From positions 7,672 through 20,874 of the forward strand of contig JAAOMT010000466.1 in NCBI GenBank assembly GCA_016748015.1: a DNA stretch of 13,203 nucleotides, read 5' to 3'. The stretch is from Geosiphon pyriformis. Lineage: Eukaryota; Glomeromycota; Glomeromycetes; Archaeosporales; Geosiphonaceae. Position 1 is the stretch's first letter. Every line of letters begins with the position of its first letter. The notes beneath the pieces are model-generated. The model saw nothing but the letters and a program-made list of their open reading frames with translations, searched no databases and had not been told where the DNA came from. Below are positions 1-8,140 of the stretch, piece after piece. The position numbers were made by a program, and so were the translations under genes.

Positions 1-193
1 CTTGAGCATCTTCTTTAATAATATCAAGAATGCTTTTGGTGCTTTTAATAAAGTCTTTATAGTTAAGATAAAGGTATTAACTGATTTTTATGAATTTGAT
101 TCTGGATAATATTTTAGCAGAATGATTCTAGTTTAATCTTAGCTTTAAGAATTGTTGGTTTCTTAACCATGTAATCAAACGTAGAATCTGGTT
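1..193 (-). pseudogene. possible coding remnant at left edge, family not recognised
   Basis: Read on the minus strand, about 193 down to 90 gives a lysine-rich frame beginning PDSTFDYMVKKPTILKAK with one internal stop. A second frame nearer the edge reads YKDFIKSTKSILDIIKEDAQ. Both runs have a balanced residue mix that stands out from the F/N/I/K/Y-only translations of the neighbouring AT-rich DNA, which is why coding origin is suspected. The two runs lie in different frames, so if coding this is frameshifted or interrupted. It is cut by the window edge. I do not recognise a domain; chance coding-like sequence is the alternative. Confidence 0.3.
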
Positions 194-432
194 CTATTTA
201 AAAATGATTCAAAATTATTATATAGAACAAAAAAATAATTGTAACATAATATAAAATAATTATTATGTGATATAAAATAATCATAATAAAATGCAAACCT
301 AACTTCTTTTTTTTACAATATAATATTAAATTATTAAATTAATTATTATAAATTCAGTCTTAAATTAGTTCTACTTTTAGATTTCAGATCAGTTTTATAA
401 ACTAAGTTTTTAAGTCTTAGTTTAATTCAATT

Positions 433-450
433 TAATTCTGTTTAGAATTA
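433..450. repeat. perfect short hairpin
   Basis: TAATTCT and AGAATTA form a 7-bp perfect stem around a 4-base GTTT loop. It sits inside a looser inverted repeat, TTTAATTCAATTTAATTC on the left and AACTGAATTGAATTAG on the right. No gene is adjacent, so a terminator role is not supported. Confidence 0.4.
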
Positions 451-1274
451 GTAGTTTTTAAACTGAATTGAATTAGATAAACCAATTAATATTTACAACT
501 TAAAATTTACTGGTTTTTAACAATATGTTGTTGTATATTTTGAATTTTTTAAAGCTTTTAATGTTACTATAAGTATTAAAGTGTTAATTATCTGGTTGTG
601 AATTACTAAGCTGTTTTTTCTGATCTGTTTAAAATTATATATAAGCTTTTTATTATATTTAAAATTTATTAATTTGATGTCTTATCTTAAAACTGCTGTT
701 TTCTTGTATTGCATATCTCTTTTGTTTTTATTATTATTCTTGATTTTAAATTGGTTTTTTGAAAACAAAAATAAAAAATTATTTACTTTATAAAATTAAT
801 AATAAAGTTTATTGATTTTTTAATTATTTTAATTAATTTTTCTTTGATAGTTGAAAAAATTCTGTTGTAAATTTTTTTTTTATTGGAAAGTTGAATTAAA
901 AATCTTAGCAAAATAGCTATTAATTTATATATAAATTTCTTTTTTCAAGTTTGAAAAAAAGTTTAATAATGTTTTATTATATAATAATAATGGTATAATT
1001 GTAAAATCAAAAATTAGTTTCTTTAAAACTATTAAAAATCAAAAATTAGAGCTACTAAAGCTTAAATAAGTAAGTTTATCATAAAAACCAATTATTTGAA
1101 CAGTTTTATAAATAGAATAAAAGCTAATTTATGTTTAATACATAATAATTAATTTTTATAAATATTGGTGATAGTTGGATTAAACTTGTAAAATCTATTA
1201 GATTGTTTTTGTGATAAACAATAAAAAAAATATTAATTATTGGTATTGCATATTTTAACAATTTATTTTTAAAA

Positions 1275-1333
1275 CTAATTATTAAATCAATTGTTAGTTT
1301 AATTATTACCAAATTATTAATCTAATTATTAAC
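1275..1333. repeat. degenerate 11-13 bp minisatellite, copy 1
   Basis: Five tandem, imperfect units can be read: CTAATTATTAAA, TCAATTGTTAG, TTTAATTATTACC, AAATTATTAAT and CTAATTATTAAC. The stretch 1290-1308 matches 12246-12264 at 18 of 19 bases, so this is a dispersed family and not purely local AT bias. Confidence 0.5.
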
Positions 1334-1554
1334 TTTTTTTGAAAGCTGTAAAAATATTAATAAAATCAGCAAATTTTCAAATAATTATTTTTATTTTATT
1401 TCGAAACTTTAATTTGTTATAATTTATTAATTATTAACAATTTTAATTTAAAAAATTAGTTAAAATTGTATGTACAAAACAAAATATCTGTTTTATTGTT
1501 ATTATTATTTAATTAAATTATCTATTTACTTAATTTGCATCAACTTTATTTATT

Positions 1555-2213
1555 ATGGAGACATGCATGGCAACAAAATGTTATTTTACTGATTGGTCTC
1601 ATAAATTAAGGATATGATTCATTGTGATCTACATCTTATAACAGTAGAAATCTCGGATTGTGCCACCCTACAAACAATCGAAGAAAAAGATATTTGGAGT
1701 GATTTCACAGATTCCACCAGAAGTTTTCTAAGGAGAAAAGTTTACAATAACTGACGATATTTATGGTTTTTCCATGTTATTATGTGAATTTGCAACAGAA
1801 AACCCTCCTTTTCATAAATGTTTTCATAAATCACCTTCTTGTACATGAAATTTTCAAGGGTCTTAGACCTATTATTACTTTGTCAAGTTTTGGGATGTTA
1901 ATCCGTTAAATCATCCTACTGCAAATGAAGTTTTCTCGAAGTTGAGGGAGCTTGAAAGAATGTGTTTTCAGTACTTAAATAAGTAGGCTAAATGTGAATT
2001 GCCAATAATACAAGATTTTACTGATGACGAGTCTAAAAAAAAGTGGCCTGAAATAGTAAAGTTTTTAAGATTAGATAAAAACATAGAAGAAATGTTAAAG
2101 ATGACTCGATAACAAATTATTTAACAAAAATAACGACCACAACCATTCATCCAGAAGCAGTTTATACAAATGGTGTTTTAAGTTTGCAAATAATCAAAGA
2201 AACAAAAGGTTAA
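1555..2213 (+). pseudogene. protein kinase pseudogene (TKL-like), N-lobe missing
   Basis: This is a remnant of a serine/threonine or TKL-type kinase, a family greatly expanded in glomeromycotan fungi. In order: WSHKLR (1594-1611); the catalytic loop as MIHCDLH (about 1614-1634), with Cys in place of the HRD Arg; a decayed activation segment ISDCAT where DFG is expected (about 1650-1667); the APE region as IPPEVF followed by a TAA at 1729; subdomain IX as DDIYGFSMLLCEFATENPPF (1753-1812); GLRPIIT (1859-1879); FWDVNPLNHPTANEVF plus SKLRELERM (1888-1964); a TAG at 1984; then a tail. The last frame reads IHPEAVYTNGVLSL and ends with TAA at 2211-2213, matching the family's usual C-terminal tail. 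The match alternates between frames with at least four shifts and two in-frame stops. The glycine loop and catalytic lysine are absent. Family assignment is secure; function is lost. Confidence 0.85.
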
Positions 2214-3258
2214 TTTATTTAAATTGGAAAAGTTTTTTATATTTTTTTAATTCTTGGATTTAATTATTACACAGTATATTAAAAATTTTCATTAATTTAC
2301 TTTTTAAAAAAATCAGTCTATTTACCTAAAGGGAAGAAATTATTATAAACAACATTTAGAATAATATTTTTATATCTTTATAATTTGATGATTATTAATA
2401 AATTTAATCATGATGGTCACTTTAATTTTCTGATCATGAATAATAATTATTTTTAACTTAATAATAAATTTATTTGTTATTTTGATTAATTGATCTTTTC
2501 ATAAGAATAAAATTTAGATAATTTTAATCTTGAATTACATGTGTTACAATGTTTATTAAATATGTTATAATATATTTTTACACATTTGTCAATTTAATAA
2601 AAAAAGTATTTTTTCTTTAACTTTAGGCCTAAAAGAAATTATAATTATAATTATAATTGATCATTAAGTTTAAATTCTTCTAAAATAAATTTTATTTTTA
2701 AGCTTTAAAATTTTAATTATTTATTACATCTAAAAAGTGAATTGTATTCATAAAAATATTTAAAATTTAAAAAATATGAATAAAATTATTTTCAAAGGGT
2801 CATAATTTTTGTTAATTCAAAATTCTGGTATTTAATATCAATTTGATTATATTTTAAATGATTTAATATTTATTCTGAAACTTTGATTTATTAAATAATT
2901 GTAAAATCATATATGAAACGACACCAAATAATTTTTTTCTTTTTTGTTGTTATTACAGTTTTTATTTCTCAATTTTGATATTAATTTTAGTATTGTTGTT
3001 TTTAAGTTTACCTTTGTTTAATTATTTATAAATTAATATAATTCAAAATTTTTAATATTTACATTAAAGTTTCACTTCAAATGCTCAAGTTTTAACAAAC
3101 TCATTTGTTTATAATTTATATTATATATATAAAATAACTATTAGATCAAATTAGATTTATGAAAAAAGTAATAAAAAATCGAATATTAAATAATAAAATT
3201 AAATAAAAATGTGTTAAATTAATTTTAAAAATTAAAATAATTTTACGTGGTTTCTAAT

Positions 3259-3287
3259 ATTTATTTATTTATTTATGTATTTATTTA
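3259..3287. repeat. TTTA microsatellite
   Basis: Tandem ATTT/TTTA units, interrupted once by a G at about 3277. Confidence 0.8.
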
Positions 3288-3581
3288 ACGAGTGAGTGGT
3301 TTTTAATTTCAAATTTTAATTAATAATATTATATAAAAATTATATTGAAACTAAATGAAATTTAACATTAAAAAAATATTTATGTGAATAATTTATTGAT
3401 TAAACTATTATTATATATTTTTGTTCAATTATTAAATATATATATTTATAAGTTGATAAAAAATTAAATTAATATAATTTATAGTATATTTTTTTAAGAA
3501 ACAATCTAGAATTTAATTTATGTTTAAGAGTAATATATTTTTTTTTGAGTATCACTACTACTATAACAAAAAAGTATTTAT

Positions 3582-3644
3582 TTATTATTATTATTATTAA
3601 GAATTTTTTTTATTTAATTATTATTATTATTATTATTATTATTA
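3582..3644. repeat. two TTA microsatellite tracts
   Basis: A TTA run ends at about 3599 and a longer ATT run covers 3617-3644 (nine units), separated by a T-rich spacer. Confidence 0.85.
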
Positions 3645-4141
3645 GTTATATGTTAAAAATACTTAATTTATCAATATTCTTTTTGAAATTATTTTAATTT
3701 TTTTCATGTTAATTTTTTTTTTTTTAAAAAAATATTTAATAAAACTTACAAATTTGAATTTTTAATTTTAAAAATTTAATTTTCTTAAAATTATTTATTT
3801 ATTTATTTTAAAAAAAAATCAAAAAAATCAAATTTAAAATCATTTTATTTTGATAATTACAAAATTAGATATTCTAATCATATTTAATCTTATATATGTT
3901 TATTTTAATAATTTAGGTTTAAAATCAATTTTTTTTTTAATATTTAAAAAATAAATTTACTTATAAAGTTATATAATTATACAATATAATAGTACAATAA
4001 AATTTATTTATTTTAATTAAATTTATTTTAAATTAAAATTTTAATTTCAGCTTTCGAAACTAACAATTATATAAATTTACAATAATTAACAAACAGATTA
4101 AAATAAAAAAGAGCAATCAGCTATAAAAATCAAATATTTTA

Positions 4142-4167
4142 AATAATAATAATAATAATAATAATAA
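4142..4167. repeat. AAT microsatellite
   Basis: About eight perfect AAT units, the complement of the TTA tracts 500 bp upstream. Confidence 0.85.
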
Positions 4168-4248
4168 AATTATTTATTCGATTTATTGATTGTAAAGAAT
4201 CAAATAATGTTTTCTTCATATAATTTAATAAATGTACATATAAATTCC

Positions 4249-4266
4249 TTTTTTTTTTTTTTTTTT
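4249..4266. repeat. 18-base T homopolymer
   Basis: An uninterrupted run of 18 T. On the minus strand it would be an A18 tract. No adjacent retroelement or target duplication was seen. Confidence 0.85.
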
Positions 4267-4478
4267 ACAAATAAAGTACATTAATTAAATGGAATTGTAT
4301 AAGAAATAAAGAATAAAATTTAAATCAGAATATTATTTTATTTTATTTTATCTATTATTGTAATTTATACTTTGTTGTTAAAGGCGTTTAACTGTGAACA
4401 AAAGTTCACGAGTTAAGAATAAATAATTATCTTGTAATTAATCTATGATGCTTTTATCATTAAATTTAAAATTTAAGT

Positions 4479-5203
4479 TTACGAATTATTGCATAATCGA
4501 TGAAAATCCACTAGAGTAAATCCGTCTCGACTGCCTTGAAGTAATAACTTAAAATCATTTCCAAGTTGACCTTCAAAAGGAATATTTTTGTCTTTCCCTT
4601 GAATCCAATGATCAAGCTGTCTTATATTATACGATCGAAGAAGTTTTGAATCGATAATTGATTGAGAACAATGTAATGGTTGAACGTCTACAGACTTTTG
4701 ATGACTACCCGGTACGAGGTAGTGATGTAAAAGATCTTCATATAAATTTCCAGGTAAGATTCTCGCAAATGGCTTTACTTTGTGATAAAAGTCGACTGAA
4801 GATATGTTAAAGAAGCAGATTAAAGGTTGAAGCCTTTCGATGGTTCCTTAAAGGCGTTAAAGTTTTCATCTGTCCAGTAAAGAACATTTTTCGTTTGAAT
4901 ATTGCTATCCAATTTAGCAACTCCCCATTTTACAATCTTTTCCCATATTTCAGATTCTTTTATATTTATTTTATCCTGGGTTAAAATTGAGACAAGAGCA
5001 TTTTCACTAAGGGATGTGAAATCTTGCGAGTTGAAAACTATAGCTGGATTGTTAGCAGCTATGTCGGTGCAGAATTTTTGCAACTTTTTGAAAGAATCAT
5101 GCATAAATGAAGTTTTCTGCAAAGTGGCAAAATTTTCTTCTAGCTCTTTTGCACGGTGTTCAATCAAATAGTCTTCAAGATGATCAATAATGTTTTCTAG
5201 AAT
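4479..5203 (-). pseudogene. BACK domain plus partial TLDc (BTB-family gene fragment)
   Basis: Minus-strand fragment of a BTB-BACK-TLDc protein, a presumed Cullin-3-type substrate adaptor family expanded in Glomeromycotina. The match opens at ILENIIDHLEDYLIEHRAKE (5203-5144); an in-frame TAA lies four codons upstream, and no BTB half is found beyond it. The BACK part then runs through FKKLQKFC, SQDFTSLSENALVSIL and EIWEKIVKWG to TDENFNAFKEPSKGFNL, where a TAA at 4822-4820 interrupts it. Shifting one base at about 4826 restores the match: PLICFFNISSVDFYHKVKPF, then FARILPGNLYEDL, then the start of TLDc as IIDSKLLRS and FKLLLQGSRDGFTLVDFHRL, ending CNNS and TAA (4481-4479). The rest of TLDc (normally over 100 further residues) is absent. 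The end overlaps GTAAAC, so it may coincide with an exon boundary. The clean BACK frame over 110 codons suggests recent decay; the single shift could also be an assembly error. Confidence 0.85.
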
Positions 5204-6480
5204 AAATAATTTTTTTTATTTCTCTATAGAATCTAATTTGAAATGAACAATGCTTATATGCTATAGATTTTCCTTAAAGTAATTAAAGTATAATTTAAAA
5301 TTTTTGCAAACTAAAAAGAGTCTTTCAATAATATAATTTCAATTTTTCAACTTCTAATGATCTTAACCATTAAAAAATATTATAACCTTCATTAAAATAT
5401 GTTCAACCCTGATTTAAATTTCATATTACTTCTTTAACTTGTACTTGGAAATGAGTGAGTGTGTTTATATTATTAGATTAAATTTGAAATCTAGGCGAAA
5501 GTCATAAAATTTGTTGACTGTATACTAATATAAAAAATATTCTATAAAATAATATTCCTCAAAAATAATATTCCTCAAAAATCATTAAGAAACCAATTTA
5601 TTAGATTTTTATTAGAGTTTTTATAAAAAATAGTATATTTCATTAATAGTTCTAATATGTTTGTATCTAGCTTATTATTTTTTGGAATACTTTGTCTTAT
5701 CTATAATACAATTCTTCTTTTTATGGCGTTCAAATCTTCTTTTTCACTAAAACATTTTCAACTTCATATTCATCATAATCGCAACATCTTTTTGAAAAAT
5801 TACGATTTAATCTTTAAATAAATTTTACGGCAAAGATATCTAAGAAAAATAGTTAATTTAGGAATGAAAAATTTTTTAAAAACCTTCAAAATACAATATG
5901 ATTGATAGAAATATAATTTATTTTCAATATGATATGTCATTAATTGTTTTAATACTTCTTTTATTTTTAATCGTCTAGACTAAAATTTATGATATGAATA
6001 ATATATTTAATTTCTTTTAATAAATTTATAATGGTAAAAACATTTGGTCTTTTAAATTTTAGTCTGATAAATGGGAAAATTAAGAAAAAAGGAATGAAAC
6101 TCGAAAATTTGGAAAAATAAATAATTCTTTTTCATGAAGATTTTATGCTTTGTTAAGTAATTCTATTTTTTTTAAAATATCATTTATATAAAAAAGTTTT
6201 ATTACTTTTGATTATAGTATTTTAATAAAATATATTTTAAGATATAAATTATGCATTATAAAATAAAAACTAGTAAATAAAATTATTTTTGCTTTTTAAT
6301 ATATATAGTTGAATATATATTTGAAAAGATATTTAAAATATTCAAATAGATTCTAAGATGTAATATAAAAAAATACTCATATTTTTTTAATTAGGTTTTC
6401 ACTAAATCTCATTAAGAGCCTTCACTCTACGTTTTTAAAAAAAAATTTTTGTTGAAATAACATCTTTCTTTTCGGTGCAA
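5204..6480. other. AT-rich intergenic stretch
   Basis: No gene could be supported. A weak coding-like patch lies on the minus strand at about 5640-5815: one frame reads KRCCDYDEYEVENVLVKKK and an adjoining frame EKEDLNAIKRRIVL then a stop then IRQSIPKNNKLDTNIL. It has no recognised domain and is too broken to call. A 16-bp tandem duplication is listed separately. Confidence 0.5.
5548..5580. repeat. 16-bp tandem duplication
   Basis: AATAATATTCCTCAAA is present twice in direct tandem with no mismatches, plus one extra A. It is probably a slippage or repair duplication. Confidence 0.85.
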
Positions 6481-6494
6481 AAAGATTATTAACT

Positions 6495-6537
6495 TAGCAA
6501 ATAAGTTCAAAAAGCGTGAGGTTTTGAGATTTAAATC
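6495..6537 (+). ncRNA. tRNA-like pol III box pair 1 (possible SINE head)
   Basis: TAGCAAATAAG (6495-6505) fits the pol III A-box consensus TRGYNNANNNG. ATTTAAATC (6529-6537) fits the B-box GWTCRANNC with two mismatches. GTGAG and CTTAC flank the B-box as a possible T-stem. The 34-bp A-to-B spacing is short for a tRNA, and no acceptor stem is found, so this is at best a decayed tRNA-derived SINE head. Confidence 0.25.
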
Positions 6538-6595
6538 TTACATTAATATTATTATATTTCATATACTTTTTCTACAAAAAAAAAAAACTATCGTT

Positions 6596-6647
6596 TAGCA
6601 TATCAGTGCACTCATTCAAATTTTTCTTAAGAAAATGAGCTTAATTC
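6596..6647 (+). ncRNA. tRNA-like pol III box pair 2 (possible SINE head)
   Basis: TAGCATATCAG (6596-6606) fits the A-box exactly. GCTTAATTC (6639-6647) fits the B-box with two mismatches. The 43-bp spacing is normal for a tRNA. CTCATT and AATGAG form a possible 6-bp anticodon-type stem between the boxes. It starts 101 bp after pair 1 and directly follows an A13 run, as if one element's A-tail precedes another. There is no credible acceptor stem, so it is not called a tRNA. Confidence 0.3.
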
Positions 6648-7084
6648 TCACTCAACTTGATGGCATCAATTTCAGCTTACCTCAATGTTTTTATCAATAC
6701 AATTTAAATAATATTAAATAAAAGATTAGACACAATGTAAAAATATTTTCGTCAACCCTAAACCCTTTCTGACTATAAAAAAATGTTTTGCGACATATTA
6801 TTTTTGAAACTTGGTTTGTTCCCTAGATAATTACAAATTAACCGAACATTACTCAATAAAACTAACATAATAATAGTTTATTTTAAATCTTTAATAGATA
6901 GAATATTTCTTAAAAAATGGAAATAAAATTAATATTTTATGGTGGGTATTAGTTAAATCAGAATTCAGATTGAAATCTCGTTATAAGTAATTGCAGATTA
7001 ACAAATAAAAGACTACGCCATAAATTGCGCTACTAGTGACTCCCTGATATTTCCCAAGGTAATCAAAACAGTGGGAGCTGAATT
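6648..7084. other. intergenic stretch upstream of BTB fragment
   Basis: No gene was seen. It is slightly less AT-rich than elsewhere. It contains TGCAGATTAACA at 6992-7003, a 12-mer also found 100 bp before the BTB start at 12948, and a short CCCTAAACCCT at about 6756 that is too brief to be a telomeric tract. Confidence 0.5.
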
Positions 7085-7091
7085 ATAAAAA
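7085..7091 (+). promoter_or_regulatory. possible TATA-like box
   Basis: TATAAAA lies about 33 bases before the ATG at 7118. In DNA this AT-rich such a match is weak evidence. It is listed because the surrounding 100 bp is unusually GC-containing for the window. Confidence 0.2.
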
Positions 7092-7117
7092 CCAAGAATT
7101 TTGCTTTCTAGAGATTC

Positions 7118-7573
7118 ATGGCGCCCCAAAAACTCTTCCACGATTTATCTTACGACTTCGAGACCTTATTGAATAACGAAATATTCTCTGATGTTAGGAT
7201 TATCGTTGGCGATGGTCTTAAATACTCATTCGCTGATTTTATCAGCAAGATCCTCTTATTTTGCTGTAGCACTCTATAGTAATTGGATTAAGAGAAAATA
7301 ACATCATTCTATTTTCTGAGCCTAATATTTCACCCCAAATTTTTGAGGTGATAGTTCGGTAAGTTTAATTTATTTATACATTTGAAAATTGTTTTGTCTA
7401 GATACGGAGTGCCTATAATTTTAGAATTGCTTCTTGCCGTTGATGAGCTTATTTTGGAAAATTTAATAAACCACCTTGAAGACTACCTAATTGAACAACA
7501 TGCAAATGAGCTAAAAGCAAACTTTGTCACTTTAAGTGAAAAACTTTATAGCCACGAATCTTTTAAAAAGCTA
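7118..7573 (+). pseudogene. BTB plus partial BACK gene fragment with one intron
   Basis: N-terminal part of a BTB-BACK protein of the same family as the fragments at 4479 and 12948. The ATG at 7118 gives MAPQKLFHDLSYDFETLL and FSDVRIIVGDG, the usual BTB opening. At about 7211-7228 the gene is 14 bases shorter than the 12948 copy, which shifts the frame. The match resumes as HSLILSARSSYFAVALYSNW and IKR, loses one base at about 7294, then continues ENNIILFSEPNISPQIFEVI and VR. An intron at 7359-7401 splits an Arg codon. Exon 2 begins YGVPIILELLLAVDELILEN, somewhat shorter than expected at the start of BACK, and ends at FKKL (7571-7573). Beyond that the open frame continues to a TAA at 7658-7660, but those residues are antisense of a P450 fragment and not BACK. 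No TLDc follows. Two frameshifts and the truncation make it non-functional. Confidence 0.85.
7359..7401 (+). other. probable 43-bp intron in BTB fragment
   Basis: The donor is GTAAGT (7359-7364) and the acceptor TCTAG (7397-7401). Removing it joins GTT CG to A TAC GGA, giving VRYG in frame with family-like sequence on both sides. No clear branch-point motif was identified, and 43 bp is near the lower limit for fungal introns. Confidence 0.7.
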
Positions 7574-7882
7574 ATTTTTCCTCACGATAAATACGACGAC
7601 CACTATCAAAGCCTTTTAAATAAAATTGGATATTCAATTCCTCAAGAATTTGTTTCTTAAAAAAGCAAATTAGAAATTTGATTTCCCTTTACTTACCCAA
7701 GGATCTAGAAATTCATTGCTTTCTTTTAAGTGGCCGTGTTCATATAAATACCTTTCAGGCATAAATTTCTCAGGATCGTTTGTATACTGGGATTAAAATT
7801 TAGCGAATAAGTGTTGAGAATTACAGTATCCCTCGCCGGTCATCTCTTATCGGTTTTTTGAACATTGATAGGCATGATTGGT
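7569..7882 (-). pseudogene. cytochrome P450 C-terminal fragment, heme Cys lost
   Basis: Minus-strand remnant of a fungal cytochrome P450 (heme monooxygenase). An acceptor TTGCAG is followed by an exon (7882-7697) reading RPIMPINVQKTDKR, the 'RP..P' segment after the ExxR helix, then a decayed DDRRGIL resembling the DDxYxGxxIPKGT stretch. A shift follows, then NPSIQ, and then NDPEKFMPERYLYEHGHLKE and SNEFLDPW, the PERF region. The exon ends at GTAAGT (7696-7691). After about 84 bp and an AG acceptor (7614-7613) comes FDSGRRIYREEKLA (7610-7569), which aligns to the heme loop FGxGRRxCxGExLA. The heme-ligating Cys is Tyr (TAT) and the following Gly is Glu. The fragment lacks everything upstream of ExxR and stops where the BTB/BACK fragment starts on the other strand. 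Family assignment is firm; it cannot bind heme normally. Confidence 0.8.
7613..7696 (-). other. probable intron in P450 fragment
   Basis: The donor is GTAAGT right after the DPW codons and the acceptor is AAAAG directly before the heme-loop exon. Fungal P450s of this type commonly carry an intron between PERF and the heme loop. The exon after it lacks one base relative to the expected frame. Confidence 0.6.
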
Positions 7883-8140
7883 CTGCAATTAAAATTCAAA
7901 CTTATTATTCTACGCATTACAAATGTAAGATATTATTTGTGATATCATCTACCTATAGCGAAGAACTTTTTTTAAAAATGATAAAATTATTAACTTAAAT
8001 GAATAATAGTTATCAAATATTCAATTCACTTTAAAGCTTAAAATAATAATTATCTGCAAAAAAGAAAATAGACCGAAATTTTTCACATTCCTATAAAATA
8101 TAGAACTATTAATAATATTGTAATAATAGCAATTTCAATT

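Larger units (their letters stand above)
194..1554. other. AT-rich intergenic stretch
   Basis: Apart from the hairpin at 433-450 and the minisatellite at 1275-1333, I see no gene here. Translations in all frames are low-complexity N/K/I/F/L/Y with frequent stops. The open frame on the minus strand at 1124-1312 is of this low-complexity type and is not taken as a gene. Confidence 0.6.
2214..4478. other. AT-rich repeat-filled intergenic stretch
   Basis: I see no gene in this 2.26 kb. It holds long homopolymers, TTTA, TTA and ATTTT microsatellites and an ATTATA tract at about 2637-2658. The unusual bases are essentially A and T runs, and no frame shows a recognisable motif. Part of 4380-4478 lies just past the BACK/TLDc fragment on the minus strand, but does not continue the TLDc match. 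Confidence 0.6.

Noticed and set aside
1124-1312. Minus-strand open frame of 62 codons
   Set aside because: Low-complexity I/N/F/L sequence that includes the minisatellite; no motif and no start context.
4140-4270. CRISPR array or structured repeat in the microsatellite zone
   Set aside because: Only simple AAT and T runs; no repeat-spacer pattern, and the organism appears eukaryotic.
4902-5171. Plus-strand open frame of 89 codons
   Set aside because: It is the antisense shadow of the minus-strand BACK domain, which has clear family motifs.
6495-6647. Functional tRNA gene
   Set aside because: No acceptor stem, degenerate B-boxes and a short spacing in the first pair; kept only as low-confidence tRNA-like elements.
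6756-6766. CCCTAAACCCT as a telomere-like tract
   Set aside because: Fewer than two full repeats; too short to be telomeric.
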